Shown here: piece by piece, positions 33,571-46,687 of the stretch
How the letters are laid out: each line of letters opens with the position of its first letter
How positions within the stretch are numbered: position 1 is the stretch's first letter
Origin: Amorphophallus konjac
Taxonomy: Eukaryota > Streptophyta > Magnoliopsida > Alismatales > Araceae
DNA length: 64,000 nt
Assembly (NCBI GenBank): GCA_022559845.1
Contig: CM040121.1
Span: 565,986,140-566,050,139, forward strand
Direction of reading: 5' to 3'
Translations under genes and position numbers: made by a program
The notes under the pieces: model-generated
What the model was told of the DNA's origin: nothing
What the model saw: the letters and a program-made list of their open reading frames with translations, nothing else
Databases searched by the model: none

Positions 33571-35731
33571 ACAAGCCAAGCTACCCAAAAGATTTTGGGA
33601 TGAGGCTTTGAGGACCACAGTTGATGTGGTCAACTTGTCACCATGCACAGCTCTAGATGATGATGTTGCTAAGCATGTATGGTCAGGAAAAGATGTCTTC
33701 TACAAGCATTTGAGAGTGTTTGGTTGTTGTGCATTTGCACATGTCCCTGACATTGAAAGGTCCAAACTAGACGGTAAGACAAAAGAATGTATTTTTCTTG
33801 GGTACTCACGTGATGAATTTGGTTACAGGCTTTGGGATCCAGAAAAATAGAAAGTATTCAGAAGTAGAGATGTGATCTTCTTTGAAGATCAAACCTTTGA
33901 AGACTTCAAGAAAAAGGTACCAGTCAAGGCTTTTGAAGAAGGCTTAGCAGATTGTGATCCAATCTCTCCTCCAGTATGTCAAGGTGATGGGGGAGATCAG
34001 CAGGAAGATGATGCAGAGGCAGATGCTGACTTACCTGTAGAACATGTTGAGCAGGAAGCAGATGAGGAGCAACCTTCTATAGAACATCAGCTGAGAAGAG
34101 CTTCCAGAGAACATCAGCCTTCCAAAAGGTATCCTACAGATAAGTATGTAATGCTTACTGATGCAGGTGAACCGGAGTGTTACCAAGAAGCAATGCAAAG
34201 TGAGCAGAAGAATGTGTGGTTAGAAGCTATGCAGGAAGAGATGGATGTTCTACAGAAGAACCACACTTATGATTTGGTGCAACTACCAAAAGGAAGAAAG
34301 GTATTGAAGAATAAATGGGTTTTTAAATTGAAGACTCAGGAGTAATGTTCTCAACCAAAATATAAGGCTAGATTGGTTGTAAAAGGCTTTAATCAAAAGT
34401 AAGGTATTGACTTTGAAGAAATTTTCTCTCATGTTGTAAAAATGTCTTCTATTCGTGTTGCTCTAGGTTTTGCTGCTAGTCTGGACTTGGAGGTTGAGTA
34501 GCTAGATATGAAGATAACTTTCCTCCATGGAGATTTAGAAGAGAAAATGTATATGGAGCAACCAGAAGGATTCGAAGTCACAGGTAAAGAGAATCTTGTC
34601 TGCAGACTGAGAAAGAGCTTGTATGGACTGAAGCAAGCTCCAAGGTAGTGGTACAAGAAGTTTGATTCATTTATGACTGAAAATGAATACAAAAGAACGG
34701 TTTCAGATCATTGTGTATACATCAAATGGTTTGGTGAGAATTTCATTATCCTCTTATTATATGTTGATGACATGCTTATCCTTGGGAAAGATATGTCTAT
34801 GATTGACAGGCTGAAGAAGGAACTTAGCAAGTCCTTTGCAATGAAGGACATGGGGCCAGCAAAGTAAATACTGGGTATGCAGATTTCTCGTGACAGAAAA
34901 GCCAAGAAAATATGGTTGTCACAGGAGAAATACATTGAGAAGGTATTGGACAAGTTCAGGATGAGCAATGCAAAGCCAATTGGTTCTCCTTTTACAAGTC
35001 ATTTTAAGTTGTGCTCAGAGCAGAGTCCAACAAATGAAGAGGAGAAGGAGAAAATGTAGAAAGTCCCTTATGCTTCAGCAGTCGGAAGTCTGATGTATGC
35101 AATGGTATGTACGAGGCCGGACATAGTGTATGCAGTCGGTGTTGCTAGTAGATTTCTTGCAAATTCAGGAAAGGAGCATTGGGCAGCAGTGAAGTGGATC
35201 CTTAGATATCTCAGGGGTAGCTCCAAAATTTGTTTAAGTTTTGGGGGTGGACCACCTGTTCTGACAGGTTACACAGATGCAGATATGACAAGGGATATTG
35301 ATACAAGGAAGTCCACATCAGGTTTTGTTCTTACTTTTGCAGGGGGAGCTGTGTCATGGCAATCCAGATTGCAAAGGTGTATTGCGCTCTCCACCACAGA
35401 GGCGGAATATATTGTTGCTACAGAGGTTTGCAAAGAGATGTTGCGGATGAAAGAATTCTTACATGAATTGGGGCTAAAATAAGAAAGCTATGTGGTGTAC
35501 TGTGACAACCAAAGCGCCATCCACCTATGCAAGAATCTAACTCTTCATTCCAAGTCAAAGCACATAGAAGTCAGATACCACTGGATTAGAAATGTGTTTG
35601 AAGAGAAGCAGCTGAAGCTGAAGCTTCAGAAAGTTCACACATATGACAATGGGGCAGACATGTTGACGAAGGCTTTGCCAAAAGAAAGGCAAGAGGTTTA
35701 CCGACGACTGGTCGGCATGACTACACACTGA
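33571..35731 (+). pseudogene. Copia integrase C-terminus, reverse transcriptase and RNase H
   Basis: Frames at 33608-33850, 33872-34345, then RT pieces to 35059, 35093-35482 and 35492-35731 are one degenerate reading frame. The integrase end LRVFGC.AFAHVP..RSKLDGK...FLGYS is followed by the [27 protein letters not shown] and the catalytic box LLYVDDML near 34763. RNase H shows GYTDADM, STTEAEYI and the final LTKALP motif. In-frame stops lie at 33848, 34343, 34402, 34499, 34647, 34865, 35057 and 35480. Most occupy positions that are glutamine in related elements (CAA or CAG to TAA or TAG). Confidence 0.9.
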
Positions 35732-35761
35732 GAAGTCACGGGGCAGCCTCCCTTATGGGCT

Positions 35762-35773
35762 GAAGGGGGAGGT
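35762..35773 (+). other. Copia polypurine tract
   Basis: GAAGGGGGAGGT directly precedes the TGTTGGG of the 3' LTR, the standard position for plus-strand priming. Confidence 0.85.
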
Positions 35774-36544
35774 TGTTGGGCACGTTGCCCACTTTTTTTT
35801 AGCCCATGCATCTCTAGCGATCGACCGACCTAGCAGAATCCGGTCGACCGGTTTTCCCAGGGAGCTAAAACACTATTGTCTGAGATTTTTCGGTCGATCG
35901 CCACTGTTGATCCGGTCGACCGCCATCCCCGAGTCAGACTTTGTTGACCTTTGTTCCCATGTCCGAGATCAAGTGATTTCCTTGGTTTGTTTAATCCAAA
36001 AGTCATGGGACATGCCAGGAATGGTGGATCTAGATGTTGGGTTGTCTCTTGACCACCCTAGAGATATATAACATCTCATTGGGGTCTAAACCCTAAGTTA
36101 TAAGGTAATTTCAAGGAGGCCATCAAGAGAGCAAGAGAGGGGTTATTGTAGCTCCGGGAAGAAGGTGTTGCAGAAGAAGAAGAACAAGAGAAGGGAAGAT
36201 CTTCATCAGCTGAACATGATTCTCGTTACAGGGAATATCAGGTTCGCAGTGTGTTCTGCCGTGATCGAGTAGGAGAGTTCAGCTGTGTTTATATCCCAGT
36301 TATTCTCTTGTAATCCTAAGTCAAGTCTTGGCAAGAGACATTGAGTGATTTGTACTTTCATTATTGATTATAGTGAAGTTTCTCCTGTGGCTTGCCCGTG
36401 ATTTTTTCCTTTCGCATTGGAAGGGTTTTCCACGTAAATCTTTGGTGTTCATGTGGTTGTGTTTCGATTGAATTTTTCCGCTGCGTTCTCCGGTCATTCT
36501 AGAATTGTTCGTACACATAAGTCTCGGGTATTTTATACCCATCA
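35774..36544 (+). repeat. 3' LTR of copia element
   Basis: 771 bp, same ends as the 5' LTR. Only two CGGTCGACCG palindromes remain intact (35841-35850 and 35913-35922); two others have each lost one base by a G-to-A or C-to-T change. Confidence 0.95.
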
Positions 36545-38887
36545 TATATTATATCACGTGACTTGCAAACAACATTTTGTATCCCACGTGGCTTGTGACT
36601 TGACCCAATCGAAACTCGCGTTTGATCCGGACTGTTTTTGTTGCCGTGGAGAAGTGACCAAAAATACCGGAGCAGGGCACACTGGTTTTCGAAAGAATTG
36701 CATGCATGGGCCTTCCGTACGTGCGTTTTTCTAATTTTCTAGTACTAGTCTGCTGGGGTTATCACAAAGATTGCTTAGTGATCACGTAGAGGCACGCTTG
36801 GTTTTGTTTTAAGCACTTTTTAAGATTGTGTGCGTGAGTGTGTTGGGTGACCGGATGGAGGCTGCACACATTAATTCCACAGAGTACGATAATTGGAATT
36901 TAAAATCTCATTTTGGTACAAAAGTAGCCCTGGAATTCTTAAACCTTTACGCACATACATATTATCCCGAGATTATCTCATGGGAGTTTATAGCAGCGTT
37001 GCTAGTGCAATCTTAGACCAATAGACTGTGTTTGAGGGCCTTTTGATACCACTGACTCGCAAACCTGAGGTGCCGCATCTGAAGCACTAAGCTTGCCACT
37101 TCGCCAGGGGTAGGCCAGTGCGTCGGACGTTGTTTTAGTGAATGTGATGCGTCCGACCCAAACTCAGCAGATTTGTAAGCGTCGTCTTACAGCCTTCAGA
37201 CATTAGAGGCTGGATGGAAAAAGTTACCAGAGGGGCACCTTAATTCTAAACCAATCCCGACCACACACCTCAAAGGCCAGACCGTCTCTTGGGCACTTGG
37301 GCCATGATTTTAATTTGGCCCAAATGGGACAGACGTTTAGAAATGATGTTACCCAGATTTCAAAGCTTCATACTCTTCGAGAATCAGATGCACCATCAAG
37401 ATTGTTTCCAAAGGAAGTAGTGGAACCAGGATCCGGATCCATCACCGTATACAGTGTCACCAAAAGTTGCCTCAGGCGACGTTTGGAATGGATCGTGGAT
37501 CACCCCGTGAGCATCTGAACGGCTTCAACATTCTGATAGGTAAAACCATTACAACATCTAAAACTCGCAATTTTACATGGATTGCAACAAGTCGAAGAGG
37601 AATACATGACAGGCTTTCATGTCATTTCAAGGCAGCTACCAATTTTCAAACTATCTCCCAAAAACAAGACAAAGTAAAACAAAAAAAAATGGAATATAAT
37701 CATATATAGAGGGAGAATCTGAGTTTATATATACAAGATTTTTCACCAATCCCAACGTCATGGACTTCTTTTTTTTTAAAAAAAAAATCATCCCAAGCGG
37801 TATATATTATGACGGGAAAGCATTAAAATCCTGTTGATGACTTTGGAGAGACGGTGCTATCGGTGAACTTTTTTCTTGGGTTACCTAGTTGCTTTATGCG
37901 ACAACGTGAACAGTGTATGTTATATTCTTAATTTCAGTGGGTTGTCTCTTCATTTAAGTTGCTTGGAAATGGCCAACCGGGTGAAAAATTTGAAAAATGG
38001 TACCGTGACATTTCTCTCATATCCAATCCCTTTGTTTATCTATATGGCAGATGCTCTTCCATCCAAAGTTATCCCAACTCAACGGGTCAAAAAACATAAA
38101 GATTAGAAGGTTATAGACCGATGGTTCTTCATGAGATTTCATACAAATTTCTTCCATCTTTCTCATAATCGAATTAATAAAGCTACTGCTATTCTATCAA
38201 CTTCATTAAGAGGCGGCAAGCGAGATCCACGATGTTGAAGCAGATAGAAGGGGGTTATCTTGTGCGAACGCAAGGTTACTTTGATTTAGAATTCCGAACC
38301 TTCTTCATGGTGATCACGTTAAGGAAACAATATGATACTGCTGGCGTAGACAATTAGAATATGGCGTGCCCCATAACTCCGTAAAGCCGCTGAGATTTGG
38401 AATGACCACATTGCCAAACCTTGTAACGTGCCACCAATGTTATCAAATCATGTACACCTACCTTTCATTCGTAAGTAAAGGAGATTCCAATGGTGCCAAC
38501 AACCATCAGATTTATATTACACATCAAAATGTAGAATCATCCAATCCCCAGATGTTTTAATGTTGAGCATTTATTTTTGTTATCTGTGAACAGCAATGAC
38601 AAGCCCAGGTCGTTACCACACCCATTGCCCGTGTGGCTGTAGTGAAGGTTACACTCCCATCAACATCATTGTAACCCGAACGCTGCAATCTTTTGCCCCT
38701 CTTTATGTTTGGATACGTGGATGAAAGGTTTGATGGGGATCGGAGAGGGCTCCTGATGACAGTCTGGATGGAAATTGTAGAACTTGACCATTATATTTGA
38801 TGGAGTAAAAAGTTACAGATGATTTGCTGTAAATTTTGAGGCAACAAAGGGAAAAACTAGAGGAGGAGGCTGGCTGGCTCCGTGACT
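36545..38887. other. Intergenic region, no recognised gene
   Basis: AT-rich sequence between the copia element and the DGAT2 stop codon. The best ORFs (37297-37518 and 37876-38106) have no recognisable family or conserved motif. The right end (about 38600-38887) should contain the DGAT2 3' UTR. Confidence 0.5.
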
Positions 38888-39732
38888 TCACAGGATCCTC
38901 AGCTCGGCGTCTGCATTCCCTGTGGCCACCCTGTACTTCGAGAACAGCGTCTCCAGAGAAGAAAGGAATCGGGCATGTAGTTCTGCTACCTGTGCAAGGA
39001 GCAAGGGAGAATTCAACATCAGTCACCTGAAAGTTTGCAAGTACTGGTCTCCTACAGTGGATATTTATTGAAGTGCCCAGCTCAGAGATTCTAGGGCGAA
39101 TGTGCAATCATCTTCTTGCAACCACTTATACCACAGCCAGTGCTGGCCTGACACAGTATGGGGCAATCTCGAAAAAGTCGAAAAAACTGAGTCATTGAAC
39201 CTACTCAGCTATGATGCAATATAACGATTCGGACTGACTGAGCCAACTCGTACAAGCAAGTCTACATGCAGACAACCCCCACCACCAAAAGCAAAAGATC
39301 ATCCCATTTCGAAACTCTTATGTGAGTCGCCTGATCCTGATGCATCAGGTTATCAGAAATGTCGAAAAATGAAGTCAGCAATGAAGCAGCCTAATATAGC
39401 AAACCATGATCACGGCTACATAATTTTCATCAGCTTGCCAGCACATAAAAATGGTTCAATAACATAACTTTTGAATCTCATTTGATTGTCCCTTAATCCC
39501 AAGCTATGAAACATGTGGTCTCATCATTGAGAGCTTCACATGAAGACAGTAGAGATAACAGTGTGTTTTCAAAGAGTTGAGTACACACCTCTTTGGCAGA
39601 GGGGTTCGGGTTCTGCTTAACTTCGATTGGCTTTCCGATTACAACATGTATTGGACTACGATATGGCACTGGTGAACTGGACCAAAATACAAATCCACAG
39701 TGTTAGTTCCACTGACAATTCACAAACCAACA

Positions 39733-39776
<44 letters not shown>

Positions 39777-42700
39777 AATTGCAGCGAAAGAAATGCAAAG
39801 AAAGATTTCTAATCACAAAAGCTACTCGTAATCAAAGGAACACATTTTTCAGGGTGTCATTTTTATGCCGTGAAGACTTTAAATATAGATCCTGATAATG
39901 TCCACGATAATATGCACGTTGCTATCATTTTCACTTTGTTAAGCTGTCATTGACCCGAGTCATAGATCACTTGATCATTAGGTCTTCTGCAGGGTTATAT
40001 GAAGAGCGGTTTAGGTCCTGCTGATGTCTATATGGTATTCCTTGAGTATAGCATGCGTCCTTTGCTTGATAGCAGATGCGGATGTGCATCCTTCACTTAA
40101 CCAAAATGGCAAGTGTGACTCAAATTACCAACTCCTTTTTCTGTTCTTTAGGAGACAAAAGATTGGTAGGTGAGCAGTGCATCTCCACATTACTAAATTT
40201 ATTTCCTTGTTCTGTCAGAAGACAATAACCTAGATTTGAGGTTACATGATGGTAGGAGATTTTCTTGTTCTTTAAAATATTTGTTCAGAATTATTTTGCT
40301 GACTTCTGAATTGTTCTTCCTAAGTAGCAGTCAGATTATCGAGAATAAAAGTAAAGAGTACCTGGAGAATTTTACATACTGAAACTTGGATGGAAAGAAT
40401 AAGATATGTGCCAATATTCTTATCTTTTCACAGATATATTAGCTAAAAACTTCATAAGAAATGCTAATTACCTTGGTTCACAAGAAATTTTTGAAGGTAT
40501 GTTCTATTATTCATGGTACTCTGTAATCTCTAAGCAATATCACCACTAATTTGCCTACAGCTCTGAATGGTAAAATAAGGGAAAGTCTTTCAACTGTTTA
40601 AGTAATCTATTCTAAGAAATATACATGTTTTTAACATCTTCTCCAGAATTGATACTTACCCGAAGACTCCCCAGAAAACCAATGGAGCAAAGCGTATGGC
40701 TCTTGAAATACGAATGTAAAATTTGCCTTCTGGCTTCCACCAATGAAAGGCATCATTCTGCAAAGTAAGAACAATTTATCAACATGAAAACAGATAATGA
40801 TGTCTAAAGAATAACACAAAAGATTGCTACCATGTTTAGAAGGCTTAAATCTTTTCATACCTGACCAAAGCAAAAGGCAGGGACTAATGGGCTTCCGGTT
40901 TCAATCGCAACACGTACAAATCCATGTCTTTTTTTAAGATAAGCAACCTATGAAGAACATAAAATTGGCTTAAGGGACAACATTGTGCAGACAAGGAGAA
41001 AAAAAAAAAAGGTCGTAAGAGTTCCTAGAAACATCCTCCGGATGTGATAAAATGCAAGAAACTGTTTGGCTTACCTCATAATTTCGGTTCATATATATAA
41101 TCTCTTGAACACCACCTGGAATGACAATACAGCTATAACCAGCTTTCAAATAGCTGACAAAATTTCTCTTCGTGGCTGGGATAAGACCCATCCATGTCAT
41201 TACTTGTCTCATAAATGGTGTGCAAAATATCTGAAAAGAAATTCAAAGATACAAATATCAAGCTTGTGCTTGGCTGAGCTACTTTTAAAGGAAGAAATGC
41301 TATATTCATTGCCAAAGAAACTAAAGCCACAATCGATTAAAAGATACTTACAGCAGTACTAGCAAGAACCTTGGTCTTTTTTAGAGGCATGAGTCCTGTA
41401 ATGTCCAAAAGGGAGACGGCACCAATGGGAAATATTGAGTGTGGCTCAGCTGCAAGGACTGCATCAGGAACACATTAAAAAGTTATTTCTTTGTGATGGT
41501 GAAATGATTGTCAAATCAATCTCATCAAATGATGCTTATTAAGGCTTGGTCATTCATGAAAACAGTTTCTTGATTCTACCCCCGACCCAGGGTATTACCC
41601 AAGAAACATTGGAAGTAAATTTGAAAAGCAAGAACTGATGACCAATTAAAGTTGCCAAGGAGAAACAGGGCAGATGTGATGAAACACACAATAATTCTGG
41701 ATCAAAAGAAACCTATAGAGAAGATCAATAGAGATAAGAACTTTGAACATTGAAACCAGGAAAGGCTTTTTTTCTAGATACGAGAAAAACAACCTAGAGA
41801 CGGGGCATCCTCTTCTTACTTCCAAAACACAAGTAGAAACCAAAAGAACTCGAGGAAGACTACATTATTGATATTGGCCATTCCATCAAGTTGCACAGTT
41901 TAAAATCGAAGGGATCCCCATGGTTGCATCTTTTTCTCCTTTCACCCACTTCAGATGTGTGTTGTCAGTACTCGGAATCTTCCATATAGCTTCTCCAGAA
42001 GGTCACACATCTACAGAAGCTTGGAATTGACTTATCAGAATCAGTATGACAATAGTCTCCAACACAAGAATTGATCTTACATTTTCTCTCCTCAGCCTTT
42101 GTCACTAAAATATTCCATATAAAGTGAATAGTCCTAACTCCTCAACCCATGGAATGAAATAAGAATCACACTACCGTTAACAATTAGCACCTTTCAACAT
42201 TTATTCAGTCATGAGAGAATGGCCCCTTAGACCTTGTTGATCCAACTATTAGCAAATCTTTTATGGACAACATGGCGGAACTATCAATTTCAACTCATCA
42301 TACGTGTCTTCTGAACTTCAACAACGTATCTGGCACTAAACATTTAATCAAATACTTCAACTAGATTGCGGCACCTCACAGCAGTGTTTTACAGTATCTC
42401 AGCCACTCTAATTGCCAGTAAATCCAATTATTAATCTTCTTCCAGGTGGCACTTTTAAAAAAGCAATGCAAATGCTGAGCCTACATGCATGTTGCAATCA
42501 CAATCTCCTTTTTTTCCAAATCATTTTGTGACTTTTGTGCAATTGTTCGGTTGTGATTCCATGAATTATTCCCTCATGATGCCACAAAACATAACATACC
42601 AGTAGACAACTAAGACCATGAGGATATTCAAACTTTGGTAAATCATCTGATATTAAAAACTACGCATATCCACTCCTGCATGCTAATTTCAGTTTGGGTA

Positions 42701-43658
42701 CAGCCCTGCGAAATGGATGACAGGAAGATGCAAGTCCAAAAGAACATAAAGATCGGAGAGAAAACAAGAGTAACAACAGACACCGAGAAAAAGGAACAAA
42801 TTAAAATTACCTACTAGACCAATAGCAAGATAAAATCCTCACCATATGCTTTGTTATCATCAAATGCCTTCACATCCTCTATATGAACATTGACGTGAAA
42901 GTAACCAGGCGAATATCTTCCCATGAATCTGAAAAGGTGAAAGAGAGCAAACCAAATGAACAACGGCCAAAACAACAAAGAACTTATTTTTCAGTCTCGT
43001 CAGATTCATCTAAATTCCTCTGGACTACCGTCCCGCCATGAATGATGCCTACCCCCACCAATTAAGATCGCAAAATTTGAATCATCCTCACAATAGAAGC
43101 CTCAAGGGAAGCATCAACAAATCTAAAAAAATTAGCAAATTCACACAGATCACAAGAAACTGGAAATTGTGATAGCAAAAGGATGATGCAGAACACTGCC
43201 ACACCTCGCAATTGCTTTCCCATACTTGCTGTTCTCGTTGACAGGTCCAAACGTGAGCACCACCAGCAACCCAATAATCCTGGGCAAGAAAAGGAAGCAT
43301 AACTTCAGGAAAAAAATGCAAAGGAGGAAAGGCTCACGAACATGAGAAAACATCGGCAAATCCAGCGTGCAACCCCAAGAAATCCCATTCAAAGAGACTG
43401 CGGATCATCCGAGGGCGATGCTCACCAGAGGGAGGCAGTGGAGCGGCAGAGGAAGAGGGCGACGAAGCAGAGGAAGACGGTGAGGTAGAAGGGGCCGACC
43501 CAGAGCATGGTGGCCACCAGCGACCGGAAGGCGGAGCTCCCGTTCGCCCGGTTCACCACGGGCACGGGCGGTGGCGCGGGTGCAGCTGTGGGTGCCTCCC
43601 TCTCCTCTGTCCGTGCCATGCTATGGCTGCTGCTCCCCTCCACCGACCTCCTCACCAT
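38888..43658 (-). CDS. DGAT2: Diacylglycerol O-acyltransferase 2, 9 exons
   Basis: Exons (minus): 43658-43426, 43279-43205, 42928-42843, 41458-41352, 41230-41075, 40947-40861, 40757-40660, 39676-39589 and 38989-38888. They total 1032 nt (343 aa plus TGA). A second in-frame ATG at 43619 would give 330 aa; an in-frame TAA directly precedes the first ATG, so the choice is open. The ER enzyme makes triacylglycerol from diacylglycerol and acyl-CoA. Two adjacent N-terminal membrane segments (exons 1-2), the EPHS catalytic motif (residues 136-139), [29 protein letters not shown] and the C-terminal ELRIL are visible. The family motif YFP reads YFH ([11 protein letters not shown]). Length and splice phases fit plant DGAT2. 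The frame is intact. Confidence 0.94.
39736..39772. repeat. (GA)n microsatellite in DGAT2 intron 8
   Basis: About 18 GA units between exons 7 and 8 of DGAT2. Confidence 0.95.
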
Positions 43659-43930
43659 TTAAGAGGCAAAGAGTGCAGCGACAACGCCCCGGATAGAAAG
43701 ATAAATAGAGAGAGAGAGGGAGGGAGGGGGAAGTACAACTAGAGAGAGAAAGTGGGAAGGAGAGAGAGAGATGGAGAGGAAAGTACTGAGTGAGAGAGAG
43801 AGAGAGGGGGGGGGGGGGAAGGGGGGCGAGAGAGGGAGAGAGAGGAGATGGCGATGGATGTAAGGGCAGAGGTCCAAAAATCTGCTCAGGTAGACGCTTC
43901 TTGCTTGTGTTGGTGTGAGGGCTCACACAC
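43659..43930 (-). promoter_or_regulatory. CT-rich 5' UTR/promoter of DGAT2
   Basis: On the gene's strand this is a long CT/TCTC stretch, common in plant leaders and core promoters. No clear TATA box was seen in it. Confidence 0.4.
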
Positions 43931-44998
43931 AGAGGAGATCTGCTGTGGAGGCCACCGCTTCCCTTCGTGTTTACTTCGAGGGGTAATATTATAATATCGT
44001 ATATGGATCCGATACGGAATGGTGTGATATCTAAATTGATATTTGATTAATAATTAAATTATCTGTCAGATATTTTATTTAGATAATTATTTGATTAATA
44101 TGAATTTAAATTGAGTTTAAATTTTAAACGGATAATTATTAGACCTATTTAGAGGTGAGTTATATGAGCCGTGTGAGAACGTGGCACGTTATTTTTTTTA
44201 AAAAAAAAGAGTGAAAGTTATTTTTATTTTGAGAGATGTTATCAAAATATTAGATTTTATCTTAAAAATAAAAAATAATTTATCAAATAGGTGTAAGTAG
44301 AGTTCTTATTTTTAAATTAAATTTTGAAATAAAAAAATAAAAAAAATAATCAAACAACATATTAAGACTTGAGTTAATTATATATAGAATATGTGTATTC
44401 TTAGATATTTATCTAAAGATTCATTTTGATCTAATAATATCGAACACGGATATCTTAATATCCGAATTCATGATCGATTAATAATCGGATATCTAATATC
44501 TAATTAAATTATCTGTCGAATATTTTATTCAAATAATTATATGATTAAAGAATATAAATTCAAATTCGATTCAAATTTTATACGGATAATTGACCGTGTA
44601 TAGTATTATTAATTTTTTTTCCTCAGGGACTTTTAATTTTCAACCCTATAATAGTTAGTTTTACAAATCAACCTCTTTAATCTTGTTATTTATCTATTAT
44701 TTCTTAAAATCCCTAGTCATTTTTAGTTAGATGCCCCCACATCGTTACAAATAATAAGAATCTCAGATGTTTATGAAAAAAGTCCCCAAAAAATGTTTAT
44801 AATTGCAAGGGTTTATAAATAAATATTTGAATTAAAAAGACTGATCCATGCCATCAATGGATATAAAAAATTATAAGATTTAAAAATTAAAAAATATGTA
44901 ACTTTTATTTTATCGATGATACCCATGTGCTTCTTACCACCACTTGTCCTACAATTCTACTCACAGCCGAACTGGATTGGTACCCGTCGACTCAAAGC
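43931..44998. other. AT-rich intergenic stretch
   Basis: Contains repeated GATATCTAAT / AATTAAATTATCTGTC..ATATTTTATT blocks (44040-44080 and 44490-44530), so an internal diverged duplication is likely. No coding sequence was found. Confidence 0.5.
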
Positions 44999-45339
44999 CA
45001 TGGTTTGCCGTCCCGTCTCAACCCGCACGACCTGACCCGATCCAGGCGGGCACCGGGTCGCACGGGCTGGGGGTCGTGGACGGGACGCACTGGACCGCAT
45101 GGTCCCGTGCGTCCCGCCACGTACCGCTCCGGTGCGAGGCGGGACCCGGCTCGATACGAGCGGGTCGAGGCGGTTCGCCCATTTAACTGGCCGAAGGGGG
45201 GGCTCTTCCTCCATCCCTCCCACCGACGAGTGGCGGTGCAGCGGCGTTGAACGGCGGTCAGAGCGGCGGACAGCGGCTTTGGGCGGCTCAGGGCGGCGAT
45301 CAGAGGTAGGTGAATTTTTTTTTTAAATGATCTGCGCCT

Positions 45340-45663
45340 ATGGGGGGCCGCCGGAGGTGGGGGAGGGAGGGGTGGGGGGGCGATCAACGTCGGTGAGGGC
45401 CGATCTAGACAGTGGAGGCCGCCGGAGGTGGGGGAGGGAGAGGTGGGGGGGGCGGTGGTGGCCGCCGGAGGGAGGGGGGCGGTGGTGGCCGGGGGGGCCG
45501 ATATGGGCGGTGGGGGCCGCCGGAGGTGGGAGAGGTGGTGGGGGGGGGTGGTGGCCGCCGGAGGTGGGAGGGGGGTTCTGGGCGGTGGTGGGGGAGGGGG
45601 ACGATGGGGGTGGGGCAGGGGCGGCCAGGGCCGGTGGTGGGGGTGGGGGAGGGGGGAAGAGAA
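45340..45663 (+). repeat. G-rich low-complexity tract
   Basis: More than 300 bp composed of GGTGGGGG, GGCCGCCGGAGGTGGG and similar runs, almost free of A/T on the plus strand. It lies in the putative 5' region of the hAT element. ORFs across it (Gly-rich) are compositional. Confidence 0.85.
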
Positions 45664-46670
45664 GAGAATAAAAAATAATTTAATTTTTATATTTTTATAT
45701 TTTTTCTTAGTTTAAAAAATGTAAGAATAGAATTTGTTAGATTGTTTAAAATTATTTTTGATGTATTGTTTAATTCATGTTGTAGAAATAATATAATTTT
45801 TATTTAATTCATGTTGTAGAAATATTTTTTTTGATGTATTATTTAATTCATGTTGTAGAAATAATATAAATATTATTTAATTCATGTTGTAGAAATAAAT
45901 TTATTTTTGATGTATTATTTAATTCATGTTTAAATATTAGATTTAATTGAGATGTATTAAATTTAAAATTTAGTCTTGCATGTTGTAGAATTAATGATAT
46001 TATTTTCATTATTAGTTGTAGACGTAAAATAATATAATATTTTATTTTAAAAAATTAAAGATGTTTTTCATTTAAATATATATGTAGTGATAAATATTTT
46101 ATAAAAAATTAAAGTTAATATTTATAATTTAAATTAAGTAGAGATGTTTTGAATTTAAATATAAATTTATTGATAAATAGTTTACAAATAATTTTAAAGT
46201 TAATTTAGATGTATAATGTAACTTAAGTAGAGATGTTTTTAATGTAAATATAAATTTAGTGTTGAATATTTTATAAATAATTTTAAAGTTAATTTAGATG
46301 TATAATGTAATTTAATTAGAGATGTTTATAATTTAAATATATAATTAGTGATAAATATTTTACAAATAATTTTAAAGTTAATTTAGATGTATAATGTAAT
46401 TTAATTAGATATGTTTATAATTTAAATATATAATTAGTGATAAATATTTTACAAATAATTTTAAAGTAAATGCAGATGTATTAAATAAAAAAATTAGCAT
46501 TATATGCATGTTTTAGAAATAATGATATTATTTTGAACTAAATTATATTGAGATATATTAAATATTAAATTTAGTCTTGCATGTTGTAGAAATAATGATA
46601 TTATTTTCATTGTTAGTTGTAGACTTAAAATAATGTATTTTTTATAATTTGTATTTCTTAAATTTAGGAG
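45664..46670. repeat. AT-rich region with short dispersed repeats
   Basis: Blocks such as TTAATTCATGTTGTAGAAATAAT and TAATTTAGATGTATAATG recur many times at irregular spacing. It precedes the transposase start and carries no ORF. Confidence 0.7.
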
Positions 46671-46687
46671 ATACAGTTAAGCACTCT

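Larger units (their letters stand above)
28535..36544 (+). mobile_element. Ty1/copia retrotransposon, full span, inactive
   Basis: The order LTR - PBS - gag - protease - integrase - reverse transcriptase - RNase H - PPT - LTR identifies Ty1/copia. The 5' LTR is 808 bp and the 3' LTR 771 bp, both TGTTGGGCAC...ATACCCATCA. Flanks CATAT (28530-28534) and TATAT (36545-36549) match at 4 of 5 bases and probably are the target duplication, at the end of a (CA)n tract. Excluding the nested 2.36-kb solo LTR the element is about 5.65 kb. At least nine stops and one frameshift break the polyprotein, so it is dead. Confidence 0.95.

Noticed and set aside
45327..45715. Three Gly/Arg-rich ORFs
   Set aside because: Pure low-complexity G-rich sequence open in several frames at once.
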